This document shows positions 1 to 6,252 of a stretch of 11,006 nucleotides of DNA, in pieces; positions within the stretch are counted from its first letter, which is position 1; every line of letters begins with the position of its first letter. The stretch lies in the NCBI GenBank assembly GCA_024278715.1, contig JAJRSN010000195.1, positions 1-11,006 on the forward strand. Direction: 5' to 3'. The position numbers and the translations under genes are program-made. The notes under the pieces were generated by a model that worked only from the letters and a program-made list of their open reading frames with translations, did not search any database and was not told the origin of the DNA. This stretch comes from Calditrichota bacterium (GTDB lineage Bacteria > Calditrichota > Calditrichia > Calditrichales > Calditrichaceae).

Positions 1-99
1 AAAGCAGTGCAAAACATGCGGCAAAAAGGGGTTGTCATTATTCAAAGCGACGACATTTTGAGGGAGAAAAAGAGGGGGGAAGTAACAAGTGACGAGTAA
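1..99 (+). CDS. C-terminal fragment of an unidentified protein (5' end outside window)
   Basis: Frame 1 is open from the window edge to a TAA at 97-99, giving 32 residues that begin KAVQNMRQKGVVIIQSDDIL. The short hydrophobic VVII strand followed by an acidic turn looks like ordinary folded protein, unlike the other two plus-strand frames. The last residues (VTSDE) and the stop codon lie inside the short tandem repeat array that starts at 81, so the natural C-terminus may have been replaced by repeat-encoded sequence. The family cannot be recognised from so short a tail, and the call rests only on reading-frame quality. Confidence 0.45.
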   Translation, partial: KAVQNMRQKGVVIIQSDDILREKKRGEVTSDE

Positions 100-185
100 C
101 ATAGTGACAAAGTTACAGAGTTACAAGATCGTAACGCATGATGAGTGATGAGTAACGAGTTACAAAGTGACAAAGTAACAAAGTT
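81..185. repeat. Degenerate 7-8 bp tandem array, consensus AGTRACAA
   Basis: About a dozen units can be read end to end: AGTAACA, AGTGACG, AGTAACAT, AGTGACAA, AGTTACAG, AGTTACAA, then a break at 127-143, then AGTGATG, AGTAACG, AGTTACAA, AGTGACAA, AGTAACAA. Each unit keeps AGTnAC and varies at the third-codon-like position and the tail. There are no spacers of 25-40 bp, so this is not CRISPR. A related fragment (ATTACAAAGTAACAAGG) recurs near 359-375. The origin is probably slippage or amplification; no function can be read from it. Confidence 0.75.
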
Positions 186-212
186 AAGATTGTCGGAGGA
201 TGGGAGGAAAAT

Positions 213-242
213 GTTTAGTTGTTTAGTTGTTTAGTTGTTTAG
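213..242. repeat. Octamer tandem repeat GTTTAGTT, 3.75 copies
   Basis: Perfect copies occur at 213-220, 221-228 and 229-236, with a partial copy GTTTAG at 237-242. A perfect short tandem repeat like this is prone to slippage, so copy number may vary between strains. It lies about 280 bp upstream of the macro-domain gene and is not within any visible gene. Confidence 0.85.
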
Positions 243-260
243 GAAAATTTCATTGGAATT

Positions 261-294
261 GAATGATAGAATGATCAAGCAGAAATCAGAAATC
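261..294. repeat. Two small direct repeats, GAATGAT x2 and AGAAATC x2
   Basis: GAATGAT occurs at 261-267 and 269-275 (period 8). AGAAATC occurs at 281-287 and 288-294 (period 7). Individually they are trivial. They matter because they continue the 7-8 bp period seen in the neighbouring arrays, using different words. Confidence 0.55.
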
Positions 295-443
295 TGTAAT
301 GAGTTATTTTCCTTTGTGTACTTTGCGGTTTTATTTTTTTTCGCGTCCGGCAGATGAATTACAAAGTAACAAGGTTGACGGAGGAGGAAAATCGTAAATC
401 TGAAATTAAATCTAAAAATTAAAATTTTAGCTTTTTTTTTAGT
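295..443. other. Non-coding AT-rich stretch between repeats
   Basis: No credible reading frame was found. The stretch holds a T-rich piece around 309-340 (CCTTTGTGTACTTTGCGG followed by a T-run), another AGTAACAA-like fragment (359-375), and AAATCTGAAATTAAATCT-type repetition (394-430). CTAAAA at 412-417 pairs with TTTTAG at 425-430 just before a T-run (432-440). This resembles a very weak intrinsic terminator for the upstream gene, but the stem is almost all A:T. Confidence 0.4.
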
Positions 444-477
444 GACATTTGATTAAATGTCGATAATCATTTATACG
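444..477 (+). promoter_or_regulatory. Candidate promoter of the macro-domain gene with an inverted repeat over the -35
   Basis: TTGATT (449-454) and TATACG (472-477) are separated by 17 bp and fit a sigma70-type promoter. The -10 match is only moderate. A perfect inverted repeat, GACATTT (444-450), GATT, AAATGTC (455-461), covers the -35 box and could be an operator. The predicted start of transcription falls in the heptamer repeat, leaving a leader of about 35 nt. Confidence 0.4.
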
Positions 478-497
478 CATTACGCATTACGCATTAC
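474..497. repeat. Heptamer tandem repeat TACGCAT, 3.4 copies
   Basis: Perfect copies occur at 474-480, 481-487 and 488-494, plus TAC at 495-497. The array overlaps the candidate -10 box and ends 7 bp before the GGAGGT ribosome binding site. A change in copy number would alter the leader length of the macro-domain gene but not the RBS-to-ATG spacing. Confidence 0.85.
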
Positions 498-504
498 TTT
501 TTTC

Positions 505-510
505 GGAGGT
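505..510 (+). promoter_or_regulatory. Strong Shine-Dalgarno of the macro-domain gene
   Basis: GGAGGT lies 8 nt before the ATG at 519. It is the best ribosome binding site in the window and fixes the start of the macro-domain gene. Most other genes here have weak or no recognisable Shine-Dalgarno. Confidence 0.85.
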
Positions 511-518
511 GAAACGCC

Positions 519-1058
519 ATGAAAAGTGTAAAAATCGGCGATGTTACCGTTGAGCTTGTTCGAGGAAACATCGCCGCTCAACCGGATATCACGGCAATTG
601 TGAATGCCGCCAATGCCATGCTCGCTCCCGGCGGAGGTGTTGCTGGAGCCATTCATCGTGCCGCGGGAGCCGGGCTTTACGAAGAGTGCCGTCCTTTGGC
701 GCCTATTCGTACGGGTGAGGCGGTAATTACCGGCGGGCATAATCTGCCGAACCGTTTTGTTATTCATTGTCTGGGTCCGGTTTACGGAAAGGATAAGCCG
801 GAAGATATTCTTTTAGCCAATTGTTACAGAAACGCGCTTAAATTAGCCGAAAAAAACGCGATCGATTCTGTGGCGTTTCCGGCTATTTCCGCCGGTATTT
901 TTGGTTATCCTGTTGAAGAAGCGGCGACGGTTGCGCTAAAGACGGTACTGGAAGCGGCTCCCTCGCTTAAACATGTTAAGCGAATACGTTTTGTGCTTTA
1001 CAGTGATCACGATTTACGGGTTCATGAAAATGTGCTTGGGAAGCTGACCGGAAATTAA
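519..1058 (+). CDS. Macro-domain protein (ADP-ribose binding / deacetylase type)
   Basis: This is a 179-residue stand-alone macro domain. Seen in the sequence: IVNAAN (27-32), the glycine-rich GGGVAGAIHRAAG loop (38-50), GEAVITGGHNLP (66-77), VIHCLGP (81-87) and the phosphate-binding AFPAISAGIFGYP (119-131). Known of the family: such proteins bind ADP-ribose and may hydrolyse O-acetyl-ADP-ribose or mono-ADP-ribosyl groups in the cytoplasm. Start to finish it resembles archaeal Af1521. It has Ala at position 42, where E. coli YmdB has the Asp proposed as catalytic. The usual GDI motif near the N-terminus reads GNI (16-18), so the Asp that normally contacts adenine is Asn. Start choice rests on the GGAGGT site. 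No functional partner adjoins it; the next gene is convergent. The family is certain, but the exact substrate is not. Confidence 0.93.
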   Translation: MKSVKIGDVTVELVRGNIAAQPDITAIVNAANAMLAPGGGVAGAIHRAAGAGLYEECRPLAPIRTGEAVITGGHNLPNRFVIHCLGPVYGKDKPEDILLANCYRNALKLAEKNAIDSVAFPAISAGIFGYPVEEAATVALKTVLEAAPSLKHVKRIRFVLYSDHDLRVHENVLGKLTGN

Positions 1059-1762
1059 TTCTTCGAATTTAAAAAAAGATACTCAAACTCCTGCAGACTT
1101 TCACGAATGGTTTGTGGGAGTTCTTTGGCAAACACGTCAAGGGCGATAAGAGCGTTGATGTGAGCGTCTCTGCCGACCAAAGAGCGCACGCGATTCGCCA
1201 GGGACGCGTTTACATCCTCAATCTCTTGGTAGATTCTGACAAGCCCTTCCATGTCCCAGTCGGGTTGTTCGCCCTTTTTGTATTTTATGAATTGACCCAA
1301 AAGATAGGTGCTTGCCGATCTGAAGATCGTTTCTTCCAGGTTGGCGAAGGGGAGGTGAAAGCGAACCATTGGTTTTAACTTTCCTAAAAGGGGACACCCG
1401 CTGCTGACCATTAAAATGCCCATCAACGAACTTAATCCGTGCTGCACCGAGGTTTGAGTGGAGTAAGTCCGGTCAAAAGTTTCGACTAATACGGTAACTT
1501 TTTCGTAAGAGACAATATCTTTGAATTTTCGTAAAATGTGTTCAAGATTTCTGGCAACCGGGCAGTAAATATGTTCTTTTTCATCAAGAGGACAATTGGG
1601 GCATTGATGATAATCCAATTTCGATATTTGAGTCGGCGCAAAATCTTCTCCGGCAACGTACTCCAGAGTTTCGGAATCCAAATTGATTTCAAAACTAAGC
1701 GTTTTACCGTTGTTAAATAAAAAACGATAGATGAATATGAGCGGTTTTTTCTTGTTTATCAT
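1055..1762 (-). CDS. DUF6901-like conserved protein of unknown function
   Basis: This 235-residue protein has no signal peptide or clear membrane helix. The N-terminal third is beta-rich (FIYRFLFNNGKTLSFEINLD). It is followed by a cysteine cluster HQCPNCP-x8-YCPVA with Cys54, Cys57 and Cys67, then a fourth conserved-looking Cys in SSGCP (Cys123), and a helical C-terminal half. I recognise the overall pattern (HQCPNC, SSLMG, SGCP, FHLPFA, ALDVFAKELP) as the family I know as DUF6901, with no assigned role. Four cysteines of this kind could bind zinc or an Fe-S cluster, which is inference. It lies 115 bp downstream of metH on the same strand and may be read through from it. Its stop overlaps the stop of the macro-domain gene. 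The Shine-Dalgarno is weak, and the start at 1762 is the first in-frame ATG that includes the beta-strand. Confidence 0.75.
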   Translation of the reverse strand: MINKKKPLIFIYRFLFNNGKTLSFEINLDSETLEYVAGEDFAPTQISKLDYHQCPNCPLDEKEHIYCPVARNLEHILRKFKDIVSYEKVTVLVETFDRTYSTQTSVQHGLSSLMGILMVSSGCPLLGKLKPMVRFHLPFANLEETIFRSASTYLLGQFIKYKKGEQPDWDMEGLVRIYQEIEDVNASLANRVRSLVGRDAHINALIALDVFAKELPQTIRESLQEFEYLFLNSKN

Positions 1763-1781
1763 TATCTAAGTCCGTCAATAA

Positions 1782-1799
1782 ATTGAAAATATTTTCAAT
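1782..1799. repeat. 18-bp perfect palindrome upstream of the DUF6901-like gene
   Basis: ATTGAAAATATTTTCAAT is fully self-complementary and begins 19 bp before the start codon of the minus-strand gene ending at 1055. The position suits an operator or a leader hairpin. AT-rich palindromes also arise by chance in AT-rich gaps, so the functional call is tentative. Confidence 0.5.
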
Positions 1800-1877
1800 G
1801 CAAAATTTCCGCACTGCTGTTTTTTGAATTTAATTTCATCGTCAATTCTAAAATAATCGGCAAAAATCGGAAAAGGA

Positions 1878-4800
1878 TTAGTTGTTCTCGGCTGCAAGAA
1901 TGGTTGAAAGCCAGCGCATCATTGTGCGAATATCCATTCCTTTTCGTTTGGCGTAATCGGTTAATTGATCCGTGCCGATTTTACCGACACCGAAATAGGC
2001 TGCTTTGGGATGAGCAAAATAATAACCGGCAACCGAGGCGGCGGGATGCATTGCCATGGATTCGGTCAGGGCAACCCCGATTTTGTTTGTGGCATCCAAA
2101 ATATCGAAGATGGTCTGTTTTTCGGTGTGATCCGGACAGGCAGGGTACCCCGGAGCCGGACGGATTCCGCGATATTTTTCGGCGATCAGGTCTTGATTGC
2201 TGAGCGACTCGTCGGGGGCGTATCCCCAGTATTTTGTTCGGACAAGTTCATGGAGACGTTCGGCAAAGGCTTCGGCAAGACGATCGGCAAGGGCTTTGAG
2301 CATGATGATTTGATAATCGTTGTGATCCTCCCGAAATTTTTTAAGCGTTTGTTCGATGCCAATTCCGGCGGTAACCACAAAAAAGCCCAGATAGTCGGTA
2401 ATTCCTGCCTGTTTCGGAGCGACGAAATCGGCAAGCGCGAAATTGGGTCGTTGATTTTTGCGCCTCATTTGCTGGCGTAATGTATGAACGATCGCCAGCG
2501 GATGTTTTTGATCGGGATCGCCGTAAATTTCAATATCATCGCCTTCGGAATTCGCCGGGAATATTCCGAATATGGCGCGGGCTTCCAGCCACTCTTCGGC
2601 GATAATTTGGTCTAATAAACTGTTGGCGTCGTCATAAAGGCGCCTGGCTTCTTCTCCTTTTTGAGGATGATCAAAAATTTCCGGAAATTTGCCGTTCAGC
2701 TCCCAGACCGAAAAGAACGGCGTCCAGTCGATGCGTTCTCTTAAATCGGACAACGGAAAATTGAGCATCGTGTGAACTCCGGGCTCGGCGGGAGCGGCGA
2801 CTTCGTCGGAGGTAAAAGTAAGCTTTAAACGGTTTTTTCGCGCTTCTTCGAGAGGAGTCAATCTGTAAACTTTATCCCTGTTCTGAAATTCTTTCAGTAA
2901 TTTCCGGTATTCTTTGTTAATTTGAGCGGAAAAGGTCTGTCGTGTTTTCGGATTGAGTAAATTACTGACTACCGAAACCGAACGGGAAGCATCCGGAACG
3001 TAAATGCTGATTCCGCGCTCATAAGCGGCGGCGATTTTCACGGCTGTGTGCTTTTTGGATGTGGTCGCGCCGCCGATTAACAAGGGTAAATCAAATTTTT
3101 GCCGTTCCATTTCGCGGGCAACGTGAACCATTTCGTCCAGAGAAGGCGTAATTAATCCGCTCAAACCGATAATATCCACTTTTTCGGCTTTGGCGGTCTC
3201 CAGAATCTTTTCGGTCGAAACCATAACGCCCAGATCGATGATATCGTAATTATTGCATCCTAAAACAACCCCGACAATGTTTTTCCCGATATCGTGGACG
3301 TCGCCTTTGACCGTAGCCAGCAGAATTTTACCCTTGCTCGTGCCGGCTGCGGTAAGTTTTAAAGCATCCAGATAGGGAGCCAGGTGAGCCACCGCTTTTT
3401 TCATTACCCGCGCGCTTTTAACCACCTGAGGCAAAAACATCTTTCCCGAACCAAACAAGTCGCCGACAACCTGCATTCCGTCCATCAAAGGACCTTCGAT
3501 AACCTTAATGGGATCGCCGTATTTTTGATAGGCTTCTTCCGCATCCTGTTCAACGTACTCCGCAACTCCTTTTACTAAAGCGTGTTTTAGGCGTTCCTCC
3601 ACACTCTGACTTCGCCACTTTTCTTCTCTTTCTTCTTTTATGACCTTTTCGTTAACGGTCTGGGCAAAATTAATCAAGCGCTCGGTGGCGTCCGGACGCC
3701 GATTAAACAGCACGTCTTCCACTAATTTTAGTAAATCTTTGGGAATGTCTTCGTAAACAGTGATCTGTCCCGCATTGACGATACCCATATCCATACCCGC
3801 CTGAATGGCGTGATACAAAAAGGCGGAATGCATGGCTTCACGAATGATATTGTTACCGCGAAAGGCAAACGAAAGATTGCTGACCCCGCCGCTGACTTTG
3901 GCGTGAGGCAGGTGATTTTTTATGTAACGCACGGTCTCAATATAATCGATCGCGTAGGCGTTGTGTTCTTCCATCCCCGTGCCGATGGCAAAAATATTCG
4001 GATCGATAATGATATCTTCGGGCGGAAAATTCGCTTTTTGTGTAAGAAGATTGTAAGCGCGTGTGCACACTTCGATGCGGCGTTCCAAAGTGTCAGCCTG
4101 ACCCTGTTCGTCAAACGCCATCACCAAAACCGCGGCTCCGAATCGCCGCGCTTGCTCGGCTCGCTCTAAAAAGGCTTGTTCGCCTTCCTTTAAACTAATG
4201 GAATTAATAATCGATTTGCCCTGCAAACATTTCAATCCGGCGACAATCACTTCCCAGCGCGAAGAATCGATCATAACGGGAATCCGCGCAATGTCGGGCT
4301 CCGCCGACAGCAGGTTCAAAAATCTTGTCATTGCCTGTACCGAATCGATCAAGCCTTCGTCCATGTTTATATCGAGAATCTGCGCGCCGTTTTCCACCTG
4401 TTTGCGGGCAACTTCCACGGCTTCTTCAAAATTTCCTTCGCGAATTAATTTTGCAAAGCGGCGCGAACCAGCAACATTACAACGCTCGCCAATGTTGATG
4501 AAATTGCTGGTCGGCAAAACCGTCAAAGGCTCAAGACCGCTGAACTGGGTTTTCGGAGGAATATCAGGAATTTGACGCGGAGGCAAACCCTGAACGGCTT
4601 CTGTAAACGCTTTAATATGTTCGGGCGTTGTTCCGCAGCATCCGCCGACCATGTTAACCCAGCCCGAGTAGGCGTAGTCCCGCAAAACAGGAGCCATCTG
4701 ATCCGCCGTGGCTTCGTATTCGCCGAATTGGTTGGGAAGCCCGGCATTGGGGTAAAGGGTCACATATACCGTAGCCATGCCGCTCAGCTCTTCAATAAAG

Positions 4801-5567
4801 GGACGCATCTCTTCCGGACCAAGGGAGCAATTTAATCCGACGCTAAAAACAGGATAGGGTTTTATTGAAATCCAAAAGGCTTCGAGCGTTTGTCCGGAAA
4901 GAGTCCTTCCGCTTTTATCCACAATGGTAACCGAAAGCATGATGGGCAGAGTATAGCCCGAATCGTCAAAACATTTCTGAATGGCGTACAAAGCCGCTTT
5001 TGCGTTTAAGGTGTCAAAAATCGTTTCGATTAAAAGAATATCCACGCCTCCTTCCATCAGTCCCCGCACCTGCTCATGGTAGGCTTCGGCTACTTCGTCA
5101 AAGGTAACCTCGCGATAACCGGGATCTTCGACCTTTGGGGATATGGAGAGCGTGCGGTTAGTGGGACCGATAGATCCCGCCACAAAACGAGGTTTGTCGG
5201 GCGTTTCGGCGGTTTTGCGATCGGCTTCTTCGCGGGCTAACCTGGCGGCGGATAAATTGATTTGATAAACGTGCTCTTCCAAACGGTAGTCGTGTTGGGA
5301 AATTTTATTGGCGTTAAAAGTATTAGTCTCGATAATATCCGCCCCGGCATCCAGATAGGCGCGGTAAATTTCTTTAATAATGCGCGGCTGAGTGAGATTC
5401 AGAATATCGTTGTTGCCGCGAAGGTCATTGGAACAGTCTTTGAACTGCTCTCCGCGGAAATCCGATTCGTCGAGTTGGTAGCGCTGGATCATTGTTCCCA
5501 TGGCGCCGTCCAGAACCAAAATTCGCTTTTCCAGTTGTTCGCGAATTAATTTTTCCTTTGATCGCAT
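1878..5567 (-). CDS. metH: Cobalamin-dependent methionine synthase
   Basis: MetH transfers a methyl group from 5-methyltetrahydrofolate to homocysteine through methylcobalamin in the cytoplasm. The 1229 residues match the E. coli length (1227), and all modules are present. The homocysteine domain (about 1-325) has zinc ligands Cys247, Cys310 and Cys311. The folate-binding domain (about 355-620) includes NIGERCNVAGS (358-367). The cobalamin cap (about 650-740) precedes the B12 domain with DVHDIG (756-761), where His758 is the lower axial ligand, and SGL/GGATTS loops. The activation domain (about 910-1225) contains RPAPGYPACPD (1136-1146) for S-adenosylmethionine-dependent reactivation. No key residue is missing. 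It is transcribed apart from the carboxylase genes upstream, with its own promoter candidate. No cobalamin riboswitch is visible. The Shine-Dalgarno is poor; the ATG at 5567 gives the expected N-terminus. Confidence 0.98.
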   Translation of the reverse strand: MRSKEKLIREQLEKRILVLDGAMGTMIQRYQLDESDFRGEQFKDCSNDLRGNNDILNLTQPRIIKEIYRAYLDAGADIIETNTFNANKISQHDYRLEEHVYQINLSAARLAREEADRKTAETPDKPRFVAGSIGPTNRTLSISPKVEDPGYREVTFDEVAEAYHEQVRGLMEGGVDILLIETIFDTLNAKAALYAIQKCFDDSGYTLPIMLSVTIVDKSGRTLSGQTLEAFWISIKPYPVFSVGLNCSLGPEEMRPFIEELSGMATVYVTLYPNAGLPNQFGEYEATADQMAPVLRDYAYSGWVNMVGGCCGTTPEHIKAFTEAVQGLPPRQIPDIPPKTQFSGLEPLTVLPTSNFINIGERCNVAGSRRFAKLIREGNFEEAVEVARKQVENGAQILDINMDEGLIDSVQAMTRFLNLLSAEPDIARIPVMIDSSRWEVIVAGLKCLQGKSIINSISLKEGEQAFLERAEQARRFGAAVLVMAFDEQGQADTLERRIEVCTRAYNLLTQKANFPPEDIIIDPNIFAIGTGMEEHNAYAIDYIETVRYIKNHLPHAKVSGGVSNLSFAFRGNNIIREAMHSAFLYHAIQAGMDMGIVNAGQITVYEDIPKDLLKLVEDVLFNRRPDATERLINFAQTVNEKVIKEEREEKWRSQSVEERLKHALVKGVAEYVEQDAEEAYQKYGDPIKVIEGPLMDGMQVVGDLFGSGKMFLPQVVKSARVMKKAVAHLAPYLDALKLTAAGTSKGKILLATVKGDVHDIGKNIVGVVLGCNNYDIIDLGVMVSTEKILETAKAEKVDIIGLSGLITPSLDEMVHVAREMERQKFDLPLLIGGATTSKKHTAVKIAAAYERGISIYVPDASRSVSVVSNLLNPKTRQTFSAQINKEYRKLLKEFQNRDKVYRLTPLEEARKNRLKLTFTSDEVAAPAEPGVHTMLNFPLSDLRERIDWTPFFSVWELNGKFPEIFDHPQKGEEARRLYDDANSLLDQIIAEEWLEARAIFGIFPANSEGDDIEIYGDPDQKHPLAIVHTLRQQMRRKNQRPNFALADFVAPKQAGITDYLGFFVVTAGIGIEQTLKKFREDHNDYQIIMLKALADRLAEAFAERLHELVRTKYWGYAPDESLSNQDLIAEKYRGIRPAPGYPACPDHTEKQTIFDILDATNKIGVALTESMAMHPAASVAGYYFAHPKAAYFGVGKIGTDQLTDYAKRKGMDIRTMMRWLSTILAAENN

Positions 5568-5600
5568 GGCTTTACCCGATAATAATTGTTTTTATTTTGG

Positions 5601-5640
5601 CAAACTTAATCGATAATCGAGTCGGTTGCAAATGGTTGCA
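5601..5640 (-). promoter_or_regulatory. Repeat-rich metH leader with a second promoter candidate
   Basis: GGTTGCA occurs twice on the plus strand, 10 bp apart (5624-5630 and 5634-5640), about one helical turn. TCGAT/ATCGA arms (5610-5620) form a small inverted repeat. On the minus strand TAAGTTTG (5608-5601) matches the Bacteroidota -7 consensus TAnnTTTG, with a TTTG (5632-5629) 20 bp upstream. This is an alternative to the sigma70-like promoter at 5658-5687 if the organism uses Bacteroidota-type sigma recognition. Confidence 0.35.
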
Positions 5641-5657
5641 CGATTACGATTTTAAAT

Positions 5658-5687
5658 AATATATTCCGTATCGGAAAGAAAGTTCAA
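5658..5687 (-). promoter_or_regulatory. Candidate sigma70-type promoter of metH
   Basis: On the minus strand TTGAAC (5687-5682) and TATATT (5663-5658) are separated by 18 bp. Transcription would start near 5651, leaving a leader of about 85 nt before the ATG at 5567. The same -10 hexamer appears in the carboxylase promoter candidate, which supports it being a house consensus. Confidence 0.55.
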
Positions 5688-5688
5688 T

Positions 5689-5702
5689 CTAAAATCTTTT
5701 AG
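5689..5702. repeat. 14-bp inverted repeat next to the metH -35 box
   Basis: CTAAAA-TC-TTTTAG directly abuts the proposed -35 hexamer (5682-5687). An operator is possible. With a 2-bp centre it would be too tight to form a stable RNA hairpin, and there is no T-run placed to make it a terminator of the upstream carrier-protein gene. Confidence 0.4.
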
Positions 5703-5740
5703 TGTAATCAAAATATGGTCTGAACTCAGCGAATATGTTT

Positions 5741-6250
5741 TTATCCTAATTTTTTCAATTGAATCAGGGGCTGATTCTGCTGCACGGTTTGCCCTGATTT
5801 CACAAAAATTTTTTCGACCGTGCATTCACACGGCGCTTTAATAAGATTTTCCATTTTCATGGCTTCTAACGCCAGCAACGAAGCGTTTTTTTTCAGCTTG
5901 TCTCCCGCTTGCACGAATATTCTGGTTACCAAGCCGGGAATGGGCGCTTTAATAACCTGTTCCGAAGGTTCTTTGGCGTGCGCTTTTACAAACTTGTTCA
6001 GCGTTAAACTCTGCTCGTCTTCAATAGCCGCGGAAACCGTTTCGCCGTCAACCATAATCCGGTATCCGCCGTTTTGCTCGCTAACATGGCAAATATAGCT
6101 GTTGCCGTTTAAGATCAGCGAAAAGCATCCGTTGCCCAATTCCACCCAGTCGTAATCCAATGGTTCGTTATTTTGATTGGAAATTTTTTTGTCGTTTTCG
6201 GAATAATCGAAGGTGTATTTTCGATCCTGAATTTTAACGATGTATTTCAT
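5741..6250 (-). CDS. Biotin carboxyl carrier protein (BCCP), acyl-CoA carboxylase type
   Basis: This protein carries the biotin arm that shuttles CO2 between biotin carboxylase and a carboxyltransferase. From the chosen start the protein has 169 residues. Residues 1-80 form a beta-rich region resembling the BT-like segment found between BC and BCCP in fused propionyl-CoA carboxylase alpha subunits. A hinge follows, then a biotinyl domain with IKAPIPGLV near 100-108 and the EAMKM site, biotinylated Lys132. Start choice: the upstream frame is open further, but GAGG (6259-6256) lies 5 nt before the ATG at 6250, so that ATG is preferred. Another ATG at 6253 overlaps the TAA of the upstream gene (TAATG). 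Either start makes the pair translationally coupled. It is short for a fused alpha subunit, so this is a split version. The carboxyltransferase is not nearby, and the acyl-CoA substrate is unknown. Confidence 0.92.
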   Translation of the reverse strand: MKYIVKIQDRKYTFDYSENDKKISNQNNEPLDYDWVELGNGCFSLILNGNSYICHVSEQNGGYRIMVDGETVSAAIEDEQSLTLNKFVKAHAKEPSEQVIKAPIPGLVTRIFVQAGDKLKKNASLLALEAMKMENLIKAPCECTVEKIFVKSGQTVQQNQPLIQLKKLG

Positions 6251-6252
6251 CA

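Noticed and set aside
81..185. CRISPR-like array
   Set aside because: Units are only 7-8 bp, abut each other, and have no unique spacers.
412..440. Intrinsic terminator after the first partial gene
   Set aside because: The CTAAAA/TTTTAG stem before the T-run is nearly all A:T and far too weak to be called with confidence.
1965..2480. Long plus-strand frame opposite metH
   Set aside because: It is antisense to the conserved activation domain of MetH, and its translation shows no recognisable domain.
5568..5740. Cobalamin or SAM riboswitch upstream of metH
   Set aside because: I could not find a B12-box-like conserved core or a multi-helix layout; only short inverted and direct repeats are present. 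A covariance search would settle it.
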